DNA of 61,880 nt from the NCBI GenBank assembly GCA_021738065.1, contig JAIPCT010000010.1, forward strand, positions 1 to 61,880, read 5' to 3'. The translations under genes were made by a program, and so were the position numbers. This document shows positions 52,510 to 61,664 of this stretch, one piece after another. Within the stretch, counting starts at the first letter, position 1, and every line of letters begins with the position of its first letter. This DNA is from Burkholderiaceae bacterium (GTDB taxonomy: Bacteria; Pseudomonadota; Gammaproteobacteria; Burkholderiales; Rhodocyclaceae). Below the pieces are notes generated by a model that was not told the DNA's origin, made no database searches, and saw nothing but the letters and a program-made list of their open reading frames with translations.

Positions 52510-53031
52510 CTAAGATTCAACGGTTGCTTCGGATCGCGCCTGGCTCAGCATGATGAGGAGCAGCACGAACGCCGTGACGGCAGCCTGAAAGCTCATGTAA
52601 TAGACCAGGGGCCATATCTTGACTTGCAGTACGGCGGTGAATTCGCCATTGTTGAGCATCTGTCCGGCTTTTACCCAGAGACGCCAGGAAATCACTGCGA
52701 GACAGGCGCAACTGACGGCGTTCAGCAATACATGTAGGGCCGGCTTGACGAAGCGTGGAATAAATTGCTCGAAGAGGTCTACGGTCACTTGTTCCTGCCG
52801 CAAGGTAACCAGCGGCAGCGAGGTGAATATCAGCGCGCCCATGACGAATTCGGTCACTTCGAGCGCACCCGGCACCGGCGCGTTGAAAATATAGCGGCCG
52901 GCGACGTCGACGCAGGTGAGCAGCATGATGAAAAGGAGAGTGAGGGCGGCCAGGCCGCCCAGTACTCTCACGAAATAAATTTCCCAGCGGCCCAGGATCG
53001 GGCCGCCGGGATTCACTGAAGCACCGGTCAC
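52510..53031 (-). CDS. dctQ: TRAP transporter small permease (DctQ)
   Basis: A 173-residue four-helix protein: LAALTLLFIMLLTCVDVAGRYIFNAPVPGALEVTEFVMGALIF, the standard DctQ stretch, and VKIWPLVYYMSFQAAVTAFVLLLIML at the end. It links binding protein and large permease. Three bases separate it from dctP and ten from dctM. Confidence 0.92.
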   Translation of the reverse strand: MTGASVNPGGPILGRWEIYFVRVLGGLAALTLLFIMLLTCVDVAGRYIFNAPVPGALEVTEFVMGALIFTSLPLVTLRQEQVTVDLFEQFIPRFVKPALHVLLNAVSCACLAVISWRLWVKAGQMLNNGEFTAVLQVKIWPLVYYMSFQAAVTAFVLLLIMLSQARSEATVES

Positions 53032-53034
53032 AGT

Positions 53035-54057
53035 TTACTTGCCGGAAAGTTTCTTGATTTCAGCGCGGAACTCAGCCATTACAGCTGCGCCGTCGACGCC
53101 CTTGGCCTTCGCCTCGGCGTACCAGGCGCCTTCCAGGCCCTCGGTCTTGGCTTTGATCTCGCCGACGAGAGTGGAACTGGCGCTGCGGATATCGACCAGG
53201 GCACGATTCATCTGGCGCAGCCCTTCGTCGTCTTCCCGATCCCAAACCTTGCCGGCCATGCGCGCGTAGTTCTCGCCGGAAACCTTCATGATGGCATCCT
53301 GGTCGGCCTTGGAAAGGCTCTTGAACTTGGCTTCGTTCATCCACAGGCCGAAGCTGACGTTGTAGAGGCCGCCGGGCACCACCGTCATGTGCTTGATCAG
53401 CGGCGTCAGCTTGAAAGCAGGCACGGAGTCTTTCGGGAACCAGATACCGTCGGCAATGCCGCTCTTGAGGACCTCGTAGGTTTCGGAAGCCGGCTTGAGC
53501 AAGGGCACGGCGCCGATCGCCTTTGTGATGTCCACGACCAGGCCGCCACCGACGCGGATCTTCATGCCGTTGACGTCGGCCAATGTGGTCATCGCCTTGT
53601 TGGTGCTGTACATCTGGCCGGGACCATGGGTCATCAGGCCGAGCAGGACGACGCCCTTGTGCTCGTCGAGCTTCGCCATGTGCTTCATGTAGGTGCGGTA
53701 GTAGGCGACCGAAATGGCTTCGGCGGAATCGCCGAGGAAGGGGAACTCAGCCATCTTGGTCATCGGGAAGCGACCCGGCGTGTAGCCGTGCACGGAGAGG
53801 GACACATCGGCGAGGCCGTCGCGCACCGCATCGAAGGTTCCCGGAGGGCTGGCTACGGCTTTCGGCAGCAGGTTGAATTTGACGCGACCTTGGGTGGCTT
53901 CCTCGACCTGCTTGGACCAGCCGAGCATCATGTCCTTGGTGATGATGTGGCTGGGTGGCAGCCAGGATGACATGGTCAGCGTGGTCTGGGCCTGTGCCGG
54001 TGACCAGGCCAGGACGCCGGCCAGCAGCGTTGCAGTAACTATCGCAATCTTCTTCAT
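53035..54057 (-). CDS. dctP: TRAP transporter substrate-binding protein (DctP)
   Basis: A 340-residue periplasmic binding protein with signal peptide (MKKIAIVTATLLAGVLAWSPAQA) and the DctP core: LTMSSWLPPSHIITKDMMLGWSKQVEEAT, MKIRVGGGLVVDITKAIGAVPL with the conserved Arg that fixes a ligand carboxylate, and GIADGIWFPKDS. The ligand is an organic acid, likely the substrate of the downstream/upstream catabolic genes. AAAGGAGG before the start. First gene of the TRAP unit. Confidence 0.95.
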   Translation of the reverse strand: MKKIAIVTATLLAGVLAWSPAQAQTTLTMSSWLPPSHIITKDMMLGWSKQVEEATQGRVKFNLLPKAVASPPGTFDAVRDGLADVSLSVHGYTPGRFPMTKMAEFPFLGDSAEAISVAYYRTYMKHMAKLDEHKGVVLLGLMTHGPGQMYSTNKAMTTLADVNGMKIRVGGGLVVDITKAIGAVPLLKPASETYEVLKSGIADGIWFPKDSVPAFKLTPLIKHMTVVPGGLYNVSFGLWMNEAKFKSLSKADQDAIMKVSGENYARMAGKVWDREDDEGLRQMNRALVDIRSASSTLVGEIKAKTEGLEGAWYAEAKAKGVDGAAVMAEFRAEIKKLSGK

Positions 54058-54121
54058 GGTGTTCCTCCTTTGGTTTGTCGAACTGTTTTAAGTGTTACGT
54101 ATTCCGTATCCCGCATGCGCC

Positions 54122-54149
54122 ATTGTGTAACAGATTAAATCCATGTCAA
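54122..54149 (-). promoter_or_regulatory. Candidate promoter of the TRAP operon
   Basis: On the minus strand TTGACA (54149-54144), 16-base spacer, CACAAT (54127-54122), giving a leader of about 60 bases to dctP. The region 54058-54285 holds no gene. Confidence 0.45.
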
Positions 54150-54285
54150 GCGCCATGATATTCGCTGATGCCTGAAAACGGACCGTGCCGGCGCCTCAAA
54201 AATGACATGGGCAAATTATTGGCGGCGGCAGTCTGGTGAATGCAAAAGAGAATCGGGGAATCTCGGGAAATGCCCATAGGGATCA

Positions 54286-55503
54286 TCAGTCTCGTTGCAT
54301 GGTTGAAGCATTGCTTGCCACGATCCCATTTTTTTCAAGCCGCTCGATGTCCGAGTCCGTGCAGCCGGCTTCGGCAAGCACGGCCTGGGTGTGCTCGCCG
54401 TACTTCGGCGCAAAAGCAAGTTCGCCGCTGGCCTCGGCATGGTCGACTGCCTGCGGTTGCAGGCGGACCACCCGCCCGTCGGGCATACGTGTCGTCGTCA
54501 AGCGACTGGCGACAGCTGGCATGTCGCGAACCGAGGGGATGTCGTGAATCGGCGCGCAGGGGATGGTCGCCTTGCGGAAATCCTCGGCGATTTCCGCCGT
54601 GGTGAACTGGCGGGTGACCGTGCCCATGTCGCGGTGGATGGTTTCGCGCTCGGCACGTCGTCCCTCATTGGTCGTGCGTACCGCATTGGCGACGGGTTTG
54701 AACTTGGGGATATCGGTCAGGCGGCGCCACTGCACGTCGCTGCCGATGGCCATGTAAATGAATCCGTCGGTCGTCGGGTAGACATTGGTGGGGACGAATT
54801 TTCTATGCTCGTTGCCGCAGCGGGTGATTTCCGAGGGATCGCAGTTGAAATCGAGCAGCGGCAGGGTGGTGATCAGCCAGGAAGTGGCGGCCTGCAGCAT
54901 CGAAACATCAATGCGGCTGCCCTTGCCTGTTTCGGCACGTTCCAGCAGCGCCATCATCACGTTGGCGTAAACTTCGTCACCCGCCTTGAGGTCTATCAGC
55001 GGCACGCCCGATAGCGTCGGCGGACCGTCGCTCGGTCCGGTCAGCTCCATGTAGCCGGCCATTGCCTGTATCACCGGGTCGTACCCCGGCGCGTCGGGAT
55101 ATTCCGGGCCCATGGCGGAGATGCCGGCCCAGATCAGATCCGGCTTTACCGCAGCAAGTGTTTCATAGTCGATGCCCAACTGCTTGTAACGCTTGGGCAC
55201 GGTATTGCAGCAAAAGACATCCACTTCCAGTTCCACGATCAGTCGGCGCAGCAACTCCTGGCCCTGCGCTTCCTTCAGGTTGATCGCAATGGCCTCCTTG
55301 CCGACGTTGGGGGCGATGAAATAGGTGCGGCGGTCGTCGTCTGCAACCCTGTCCCCGATATAGCGATTCGGATCGCCGGGCAAGCCATCGCCGCTCGGGG
55401 TCGACTCGATGCGAATCACGCGCCAGCCGAGTTGGGCAAAGCGCAGCGTGGCGTAGGGTAGCGACAGTGCCTGCTCCATCGAAAGAACGGTGCGGCGCTT
55501 CAT
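54286..55503 (-). CDS. Family III CoA-transferase (CaiB/BaiF type)
   Basis: A 405-residue enzyme that moves CoA from a donor acyl-CoA to a free acid. Features: [90 protein letters not shown] (catalytic Asp in LIDLKAG), and [14 protein letters not shown]. It probably activates the acid taken up by the neighbouring TRAP system. It lies downstream of the Mo-hydroxylase large subunit with a repeat element in the 108-base gap. Confidence 0.9.
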   Translation of the reverse strand: MKRRTVLSMEQALSLPYATLRFAQLGWRVIRIESTPSGDGLPGDPNRYIGDRVADDDRRTYFIAPNVGKEAIAINLKEAQGQELLRRLIVELEVDVFCCNTVPKRYKQLGIDYETLAAVKPDLIWAGISAMGPEYPDAPGYDPVIQAMAGYMELTGPSDGPPTLSGVPLIDLKAGDEVYANVMMALLERAETGKGSRIDVSMLQAATSWLITTLPLLDFNCDPSEITRCGNEHRKFVPTNVYPTTDGFIYMAIGSDVQWRRLTDIPKFKPVANAVRTTNEGRRAERETIHRDMGTVTRQFTTAEIAEDFRKATIPCAPIHDIPSVRDMPAVASRLTTTRMPDGRVVRLQPQAVDHAEASGELAFAPKYGEHTQAVLAEAGCTDSDIERLEKNGIVASNASTMQRD

Positions 55504-55512
55504 AAAGGCCTT

Positions 55513-55596
55513 TCACCACGGCGACACGGCGACGCGGCAAAAAATCGGCAAAACGCTTTTTCTGACCCTTGGCCGTGTCGCCGTGTCGCCGTGGTA
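55513..55596. repeat. Long inverted repeat family 1, copy C
   Basis: 25-base near-perfect arms of eight-base units (CACGGCGA repeated), 55513-55538 and 55572-55596, inside a presumed operon between the Mo-subunit and CoA-transferase genes. The unit sequence differs from copies A, B and D but the architecture is the same. Confidence 0.8.
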
Positions 55597-55611
55597 AATG
55601 CTTTTCTCATG

Positions 55612-58026
55612 TCAATTTGCTTTCCACGGCTTCCAGTAGAGCTTCGGAGTCTGGCCGCGAAGCGCGCGGTAGACGCGTTCCGGAGTGAATGGCAATTCGT
55701 AGATCCGCACCCCGGTGGCGTTGAAGATCGCGTTGGCGGTGGCCGCCGCGATGCAGATCGACGGGGCTTCGCCAACGCCTTTCGCTCCCTGGGGACCCTC
55801 ACCGTCCATGGACTCGATGAAGGAAATGTCCATTTCCGGAATCTCGGGCGCGGTCACCAGTTTGTAGTCGCGGAAGTTCGGATTCTTCATCACGCCGTTT
55901 TCGATCATCAGGTCTTCCGTCAGGGCGTAGCCCTGGCCCATGATGACGCCGCCTTCGATCTGGCCTTCGATGCCGAGGCGGTTCAGTACCCGGCCGACGT
56001 CATGGGCGCCGGTAACCTTGGTCATCTTGACGATGCCGGTATCGGTATCCACTTCGACCTCCACCACTTGCGTACCCCAGGCATAGGCAGCCGAAACGTC
56101 GCCCTTGAAGCCCTTGTCTTGATGCACGCTGGGCGGCTCGTAGTAGAAGGTGGTCATCACCAGTTCGGCCTTGTCCTGGAAGTGCAGGTTGCGCAACAGC
56201 TTCGAGAGTTCGACCACGGCTTCGCCATTGGCGGCCTTGATGACGAAGCCGCCACGCAGATCCAGATCGCTCTCGGCGCATTCGTACTTCGTCGCCGCTA
56301 CGGCAAGGATTTTCGCCTTGGCCTTCTTCGCCGCACCGATCGCCGAGTTGCCGGCGATGAAGGTGGTGCGGCTGGCATGCACGCCGACGTCCCATGGCGT
56401 GATGGCCGTGTCGTTGTTGACCACCGTCACTGCCGAAATCGGCAAGCCGAGCTCTTCGCACACCAGTTGTGAAAGCACGGTTTCCGAACCCTGGCCAATT
56501 TCCGAGGCGCCGGTGATCAGCGTGATATTGGCAAAGTCGTCCATTTTGAGAATGGTGCCGCAGCCGTCCGACGGATAGATTTTTGCGCCACCACCAACGT
56601 GCAACATGGAAGCCATGCCGACGCCACGCTTTATGTTGCCCGCCGCATTGCGATTCGCCACGTTCTCCTGGACCTTGCGCGCGTAGTCGCTGCGTTGCGC
56701 CGCCGTATTGATGCAGTCCTTGAAACCGCAACTCTTGAAACTCATGCCCTGGCCGGTGGTTTCACCCGCATCCTGGGCGTTCTTCAGGCGAAACTCGAGA
56801 GGGTCCATGCCGATTTTCTCGGCCAGCATGTCCATGTGCTGCTCGATGGCGAAGGTGGCTTGCAAATTTCCATAGCCGCGGAAAGAGCCGGCATACGGAT
56901 TGTTGGTGTACACCGCCGCCGTGTGGTAATCGCAGTGTGGCACCCGATACAGCGAGGAGAATGTCTGCATCATGACGAAAGGCGTGGTCGCGCCCCACGA
57001 TGTATAGGCGCCGTTGTCGTGCAGGGTATGCACCTGGCGGAAAGTCAGGGTGCCGTCCTTTTTGCAGCCCGAGCGCAGGGTCAGCAACACCGGTTGGCGC
57101 GTCGGCGAGGCGAGGAATTCCTCTTCCCGGGTGAACAGCATCTTGACCGGACGCTTTGCGGCGCGTGCGAGGTAGAGGCAGATCACCTCGAAGGGATAGA
57201 TGTCGAGCTTGGAGCCAAAGCCGCCGCCGATCGGTGGCTGAATGATGCGGATGCGCGCCGGATCCATGTTCAGGTATTCGGCAAACTCGCGCTTGTGCAG
57301 AAAGGGCACCTGAGTGTTCGAGTACATCAGCAGGTTGCCCGAGGAATCGAACTCGGCAATCATGCCGGAGACGCCCATGCAGCAGTGCGTGACGTAGTGC
57401 AGTTTGAAGGTGTCCTCGATCACCACGTCCGACTCGGCTTCGCCCTGAATCACGTCGCCATGAACGTAGTCGAAGCGCATGGCGATGTTGTCGGGCTTGC
57501 CCTTGTGGGCAATCGACATGCCTTGCTTGAGATGTTCGTGGCTGCCATCGGCGCCATGGGGTTCGGGATGGATCAGGATGGCATCGGGTTTGATCGCGTC
57601 TTCCGGATTGGAAATGACCGGCAGATCCTCGTATTCGACCTTGATCAGTTTGAGCGCCGCCTCGGCTATCTCCTCCGATTCGGCGGCTACCGCCGCGATC
57701 TCATCGCGCTCGCTGCGGACGCGGCCGACCTTCAACGGAAAGTGGTCCTTGGCAACGCCGATCGGGCGCTGATCGGGAATGTCCGCGGCGGTGATGACCG
57801 CGTGCACGCCCGGCAGCGCTTTCGCTGCCGAGGTGTCGATCGATTTGATCAGCGCATGAATGCGGTCGGATCGCAGGATTTTTCCGTGCAACTGGCCCGA
57901 CAGGTTGATGTCGTGGATGTAGCGTGTCTTGCCACTGGCCTTTTCGGGAGCATCCATCTTGGGAATGCGCTTGCCGATCAGCGTGTCGGGTTCGATGACT
58001 CTGGCCTTCTTTTCTGCAACGTTCAT
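55612..58026 (-). CDS. Mo-hydroxylase large (molybdopterin-binding) subunit
   Basis: An 804-residue xanthine-dehydrogenase-family large subunit: GKTRYIHDINLSGQLHGKILRSD, PPIGGGFGSKLDIYPFEV (cofactor loop), active-site loop AGSFRGYGNLQATFAIEQH, ASEIGQGSETVLSQ, and GAKGVGEAPSICIAAATANAI with the catalytic Glu. The CO-dehydrogenase motif AYRCSFR is absent, so CO oxidation is excluded; it should hydroxylate a C-H bond with water. Cytosine-dinucleotide cofactor is expected, supplied by the maturation operon at 11.6-16 kb. Gene order FAD, Fe-S, Mo is as in coxMSL. Confidence 0.92.
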   Translation of the reverse strand: MNVAEKKARVIEPDTLIGKRIPKMDAPEKASGKTRYIHDINLSGQLHGKILRSDRIHALIKSIDTSAAKALPGVHAVITAADIPDQRPIGVAKDHFPLKVGRVRSERDEIAAVAAESEEIAEAALKLIKVEYEDLPVISNPEDAIKPDAILIHPEPHGADGSHEHLKQGMSIAHKGKPDNIAMRFDYVHGDVIQGEAESDVVIEDTFKLHYVTHCCMGVSGMIAEFDSSGNLLMYSNTQVPFLHKREFAEYLNMDPARIRIIQPPIGGGFGSKLDIYPFEVICLYLARAAKRPVKMLFTREEEFLASPTRQPVLLTLRSGCKKDGTLTFRQVHTLHDNGAYTSWGATTPFVMMQTFSSLYRVPHCDYHTAAVYTNNPYAGSFRGYGNLQATFAIEQHMDMLAEKIGMDPLEFRLKNAQDAGETTGQGMSFKSCGFKDCINTAAQRSDYARKVQENVANRNAAGNIKRGVGMASMLHVGGGAKIYPSDGCGTILKMDDFANITLITGASEIGQGSETVLSQLVCEELGLPISAVTVVNNDTAITPWDVGVHASRTTFIAGNSAIGAAKKAKAKILAVAATKYECAESDLDLRGGFVIKAANGEAVVELSKLLRNLHFQDKAELVMTTFYYEPPSVHQDKGFKGDVSAAYAWGTQVVEVEVDTDTGIVKMTKVTGAHDVGRVLNRLGIEGQIEGGVIMGQGYALTEDLMIENGVMKNPNFRDYKLVTAPEIPEMDISFIESMDGEGPQGAKGVGEAPSICIAAATANAIFNATGVRIYELPFTPERVYRALRGQTPKLYWKPWKAN

Positions 58027-58110
58027 GGCGATGTTTCCTTAACGTGAAACAACTCGTTCGAGGCGACTGAACTTAGTCGAGCGAAGCGAGCAAATTGGTA
58101 GCTCCGCCCT

Positions 58111-58132
58111 GGGGCGGGGATGGGGTGGGGGG
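58111..58132 (+). other. G-quadruplex-forming motif
   Basis: Four G-runs of 4, 4, 4 and 6 separated by C, AT and T. Very short loops predict a stable quadruplex on the plus strand, the template strand for the flanking minus-strand genes. It lies in the 173-base gap between two subunit genes. Confidence 0.65.
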
Positions 58133-58199
58133 CCTTCAATTCGCTTTTCGCGTGTTTCATCCTCGGCAGGTGGCGCTCGGTGTCATGAGTGTTCGGTCC

Positions 58200-58673
58200 T
58201 CAGCTGGGTGCGCCGCTCACCGAAGCGATGGCGTCGATGATTTTTTTATAGCCTGTACAACGACACAGGTTGCCCTCGATACCGCGCTTGATACTGCCCG
58301 CATCGCCGCCGCAACCGCTGCGCAGCAGGTGGTCGGCCTGCATGATCATGCCTGGCGTGCAGAAGCCGCACTGAACCGCGCCATGTTCGACGAAGGCGGA
58401 GCGCAGGGCATCGGCCTTGCTGTCATTGGCCAATCCCTCGATGGTGGTGACATTGCGGCCATCGCAGTCGACGGCGAACATCAGGCAGGAGTTGAGCGAT
58501 ACGCCATCGACCTGTATGGTGCAGGCGCCGCATTCACCTTCGCCGCAGCCGTATTTGGTGCCGGTCAGTCCGATCACATCACGCAGCATCGCAAGCGCGT
58601 TCATGGAGACATCAACGGCAACGCGCCGCGTGATGCCATTCAGTTTGAATTCGATGTCATGCTTGAGCGACAT
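58200..58673 (-). CDS. Mo-hydroxylase small (2Fe-2S) subunit
   Basis: A 157-residue two-cluster protein: plant-ferredoxin domain with [16 protein letters not shown] and LNSC, and helical domain with [11 protein letters not shown] and [12 protein letters not shown]. All eight Cys ligands are present. It relays electrons from the Mo site to FAD. It overlaps the FAD-subunit gene by 17 bases. Confidence 0.95.
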   Translation of the reverse strand: MSLKHDIEFKLNGITRRVAVDVSMNALAMLRDVIGLTGTKYGCGEGECGACTIQVDGVSLNSCLMFAVDCDGRNVTTIEGLANDSKADALRSAFVEHGAVQCGFCTPGMIMQADHLLRSGCGGDAGSIKRGIEGNLCRCTGYKKIIDAIASVSGAPS

Positions 58674-59523
58674 GGCTGAGTATCCTTTTCGTGATGTTGT
58701 GGATCATTTCCTTGCGGTACCAGGCGGTGGCGCGTACGTCGTCGATCGGTTTGACTTCATCGCGGGCGATTTGTGCGATCTTCTCGATCGTCGCTTCATC
58801 GAGTCGCTGTCCCTCAAGCGCTTGCTCGGTCTGCGACGCGCGTACCGGCGTCGGTGCCACGGCGCCGAAGGCAACCCGGACATTGGACAGGGTGCCGTCC
58901 CTGAAAGTGCCCGCAACGCCGATGGAAATCGTCGAAATGTCCAGAGCGGGTCGCGTTCCGTGTTTGTAGAAATGGGCGACATGCCCCTCTGCCGGCAGCG
59001 GGATGCGCACGCTGGTGACCAGTTCGCAGAGCGATTTGCGGGTCTTGCCCGGGCCGACGAAGAAGGTCGATAGCGGCATGCAGTGGCGGTAGATCTTGTT
59101 TTCCGGCATCGACGCCAATTCGACGCAGGCATCCAGTACCAGCAGCGGAATCAGCATGTCGCCGGCCGGCGAGGCGTTGCAGATGTTGCCGCCGATAGTG
59201 CCGGCGTTGCGGATCTGGTCACTGGCAAAATGGTCGCAGGCCACGACCAGTACCGGCAGACGCTCGCGGATCAGCGGGTGTTCCATTATCTCAGTGATAG
59301 TCGTGAGCGCACCGATGCGGATTTCCTTGCCTTCCAGCGTGATGCCGGAAAGTTGGGGAATATGGCGGATGTTCATCAGCGTCTGCTTGATCTTCAGCCT
59401 TCCCGCCTGGCTTTGCGGCGTCAGGTCGGTGCCGCCGGCCAGTATCGTGACGTCGCCGTCCTTGAGACATTCGACCGCCTGGTCGAGGCTGGTGGGCGCG
59501 AAATAGTGTTTCAGTTCGGTCAT
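58657..59523 (-). CDS. Mo-hydroxylase medium (FAD) subunit
   Basis: A 288-residue FAD-binding subunit: TILAGGTDLTPQSQAG (FAD loop), RNAGTIGGNICNASPAGDMLIPLL, and a C-terminal CO-dehydrogenase-flavoprotein domain. It lacks the four-Cys 4Fe-4S insert of 4-hydroxybenzoyl-CoA reductase beta subunits, so it belongs to the ordinary hydroxylase group. ATG 59523 is used since the family N-terminus (LKHYFAPTSLDQAVECL) starts there. Confidence 0.93.
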   Translation of the reverse strand: MTELKHYFAPTSLDQAVECLKDGDVTILAGGTDLTPQSQAGRLKIKQTLMNIRHIPQLSGITLEGKEIRIGALTTITEIMEHPLIRERLPVLVVACDHFASDQIRNAGTIGGNICNASPAGDMLIPLLVLDACVELASMPENKIYRHCMPLSTFFVGPGKTRKSLCELVTSVRIPLPAEGHVAHFYKHGTRPALDISTISIGVAGTFRDGTLSNVRVAFGAVAPTPVRASQTEQALEGQRLDEATIEKIAQIARDEVKPIDDVRATAWYRKEMIHNITKRILSHVAQA

Positions 59524-59536
59524 TTTTCCATCTTTC

Positions 59537-61150
59537 TCAAAAGCGAATCGGTTCCTGATAGCGGCCGAATACATTGACAAGCTCTTTCGTCATTTCGCCC
59601 ACGCTGGCATAAGCCTTTACCGCTTCGACCAGCGCCGGCATGACGTTGTCGCCGGCTGCTGCTGCTGCTCGCAGGCGGCTGAGTGCGGCATCCACGGCGG
59701 TGTTGTCCCGCTCGGCACGAATCCGCTTGAGGCCTTCGATCTGCACTCGCGCGTCGTCCTCGTTGTAGGGGTGAAACTCGACCGGATGGTCTTCTTCCTG
59801 CTCATTGCGATAGCAGTTGACGCCGACCTTGGGGAAGGCGCCCGACTCGATATCGCGCTGCATTTTGTAGGCTTGTGCCGAGACCTTGGCCTGGATGGTG
59901 CCTTCGGACACCATCTTGACGATGCCGCCCTGGGCATCGGTTTCGGCCATGATTTCCTCCATCTTGCTGCGCATTTCATTGGTCATGGTCTCGACATAGA
60001 ACGAGCCAGCCAAAGGATCGACGGTTTCAGTCAGGCCCATTTCCTCGATCAGCAGCTGCATGGTGCGCAGTGAAATGCGCGCCGAGTACTCGGTGGGGAT
60101 GGTGTAGGCCTCGTCGTAGGAACACAGCGCCATGGTCTGCGTGCCGGACAGCGCCGAAATCAGCGCGTAGTAGGCGCCGCGCATGATATTGACTTCCGGT
60201 TGTTCGAAGGTCAGGCCGCCGCCGCCGCCGGCAGCGATCATGCGCAGCCACATCGAGCCCGGCTTTTCGGCACCGTACTCCTCCTTCATGATCTTGGCCC
60301 ACAGCCCTCGACCGGCGCGGAATTTGCAAACCTGCTCGAAGATGTTGCCGAAAATGTTGAAGTTGTACGACAGGCGTCCGGCAAATTCGTCGACCGAGAG
60401 GCCGCGTTTGATGGCGTCGTCGGCATAGGCTTTGGCGATGGAAAATGCGTAGGCCATTTCCTGGGCCGGCGTCGCGCCCGACTCGCGGATGTGATAGCCG
60501 CAGACCGAGACCGGGGTGTATTTCGGCGCGTGCGTGGCGCAGTACTCGATGGTGTCGCCGACCAGGCGGATCGAAGGCTCCACCGGAAAGATCCAGGTGC
60601 CGCGGCCGATAAATTCCTTGAGGATGTCGTTCTGCGCCGTGCCGCGTAGTTCCTTGATGTCGTAGCCGCGCTTTTCCGCCATGGCGAGATACATCGCGAT
60701 CAGGATCGCAGCGGCGCCATTGATGGTCAGCGAGACGGTGATCTTCTTCAGATCGATACCGTCGAAGGCAATTTCGAAATCGCGCAGCGTGTCGATCGAC
60801 ATGCCGACACGGCCGATTTCACCTTCGGCCAGGGGATCGTCTGAATCGAGACCGATCTGTGTCGGCAGATCGAAGGCGACATTGAGCCCGGTCTGACCGT
60901 TGGCGATCAGGTACTTGAAACGCTGGTTGGTGTCGGCCGGGTTGCCGAAGCCGGCATACTGGCGCATGGTCCAGGGTTGCTTGCGATACATTTCGCGGTG
61001 AATGCCGCGGGTGAAGGGATACTGACCGGGCTCGCCGACCATCTCCATGCCGCCGCTGGCGGCGACGTCCTCCGCCGTGTAGAGCGGCTTGACTTCGATG
61101 CCGGATTCGTTGATCACTTTCTTTATGGTGGGCTTCTGCGGTGCATTCAT
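59537..61150 (-). CDS. B12-dependent acyl-CoA mutase large subunit (methylmalonyl-CoA-mutase type)
   Basis: A 537-residue catalytic subunit. Substrate-defining positions match methylmalonyl-CoA mutase: Tyr65 in WTMRQYAGFGN (Tyr89 in the Propionibacterium enzyme) and Arg183 in KEFIGRGTWIFP (Arg207), rather than Phe/Gln of isobutyryl-CoA mutase. So a carboxylated acyl-CoA, methylmalonyl- or succinyl-type including alkyl-substituted, is expected. The cobalamin domain is on a separate gene. Start ATG 61150. Confidence 0.92.
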   Translation of the reverse strand: MNAPQKPTIKKVINESGIEVKPLYTAEDVAASGGMEMVGEPGQYPFTRGIHREMYRKQPWTMRQYAGFGNPADTNQRFKYLIANGQTGLNVAFDLPTQIGLDSDDPLAEGEIGRVGMSIDTLRDFEIAFDGIDLKKITVSLTINGAAAILIAMYLAMAEKRGYDIKELRGTAQNDILKEFIGRGTWIFPVEPSIRLVGDTIEYCATHAPKYTPVSVCGYHIRESGATPAQEMAYAFSIAKAYADDAIKRGLSVDEFAGRLSYNFNIFGNIFEQVCKFRAGRGLWAKIMKEEYGAEKPGSMWLRMIAAGGGGGLTFEQPEVNIMRGAYYALISALSGTQTMALCSYDEAYTIPTEYSARISLRTMQLLIEEMGLTETVDPLAGSFYVETMTNEMRSKMEEIMAETDAQGGIVKMVSEGTIQAKVSAQAYKMQRDIESGAFPKVGVNCYRNEQEEDHPVEFHPYNEDDARVQIEGLKRIRAERDNTAVDAALSRLRAAAAAGDNVMPALVEAVKAYASVGEMTKELVNVFGRYQEPIRF

Positions 61151-61167
61151 GACGAAAACCCTTTTTT

Positions 61168-61242
61168 GCCACAGAGGACACAGAGAACACAGAGAGTACA
61201 AGTCACCCGGTCTTTCTCTGTGACCTCTGTGTCCTCTGTGGC
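61168..61242. repeat. Long inverted repeat family 1, copy D
   Basis: 28-base arms with two mismatches (GCCACAGAGGACACAGAG... 61168-61195 and complement 61215-61242), nine-base units of the type CACAGAGGA. It lies between the genes for the two mutase subunits. Confidence 0.88.
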
Positions 61243-61262
61243 TGGATTGTTGGTTTGGAAGT

Positions 61263-61664
61263 TCACTGGACTTCCTTCCGGATGTATTCCGTGATGGCGT
61301 CGAGCTTGGAACCCGATGGGAAGATGCCCTTGAAGCCCAGTTCGCGTAGGGCCGCGTGGTCTTGCGCCGGCAAGTTGCCGCCGATGACCCACAGCTTGTC
61401 GGTGAGTCCGTTGGCTTCGAGCAGCGGCTTCAGCTTGCGGCAGAAGGGGATATGCGAGCCGGCCATCGATGACAGCGAGATGACGTCGACGTCCTCTTCG
61501 AGAGCGATGCGTGCGATCTGCTCCGGGGTTTGCCGCAATCCCGTATAGATCACCTCGAAGCCGGCGTCCATCATGGCACGCGCGACCACTTTGGCGCCCT
61601 GGTCATGGCCGTCGAGGCCGGGTTTCCCCAGCAATACCTTGATGTGTCTAGTGTTGTTCGTCAT
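61263..61664 (-). CDS. B12-binding small subunit of acyl-CoA mutase
   Basis: A 133-residue cobalamin-binding domain: GKPGLDGHDQGAKVVARAM (DxHxxG with the His that ligates cobalt), SSMAGSHIPFCRKLKPLLE and VIGGNLPAQDHAALRELGFKGIFPSGS. Completes the mutase with the large-subunit gene 112 bases downstream. It overlaps the acyl-CoA dehydrogenase stop by four bases. Confidence 0.95.
   Translation of the reverse strand: MTNNTRHIKVLLGKPGLDGHDQGAKVVARAMMDAGFEVIYTGLRQTPEQIARIALEEDVDVISLSSMAGSHIPFCRKLKPLLEANGLTDKLWVIGGNLPAQDHAALRELGFKGIFPSGSKLDAITEYIRKEVQ

Noticed and set aside
55612-59523. Carbon monoxide dehydrogenase (coxMSL)
   Set aside because: Gene order fits, but the AYRCSFR active-site loop is absent (SFRGYGN instead).
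55612-59523. 4-hydroxybenzoyl-CoA reductase (hcrCBA)
   Set aside because: The FAD subunit lacks the 4Fe-4S insertion diagnostic of that enzyme.
61168-61242. CRISPR-like short repeats
   Set aside because: Units are 9 bases, without spacers, and form one hairpin.
59537-61664. Isobutyryl- or 2-hydroxyisobutyryl-CoA mutase, suggested by separate subunits
   Set aside because: Tyr65 and Arg183 match methylmalonyl-CoA mutase, not Phe/Gln or Ile-type mutases.
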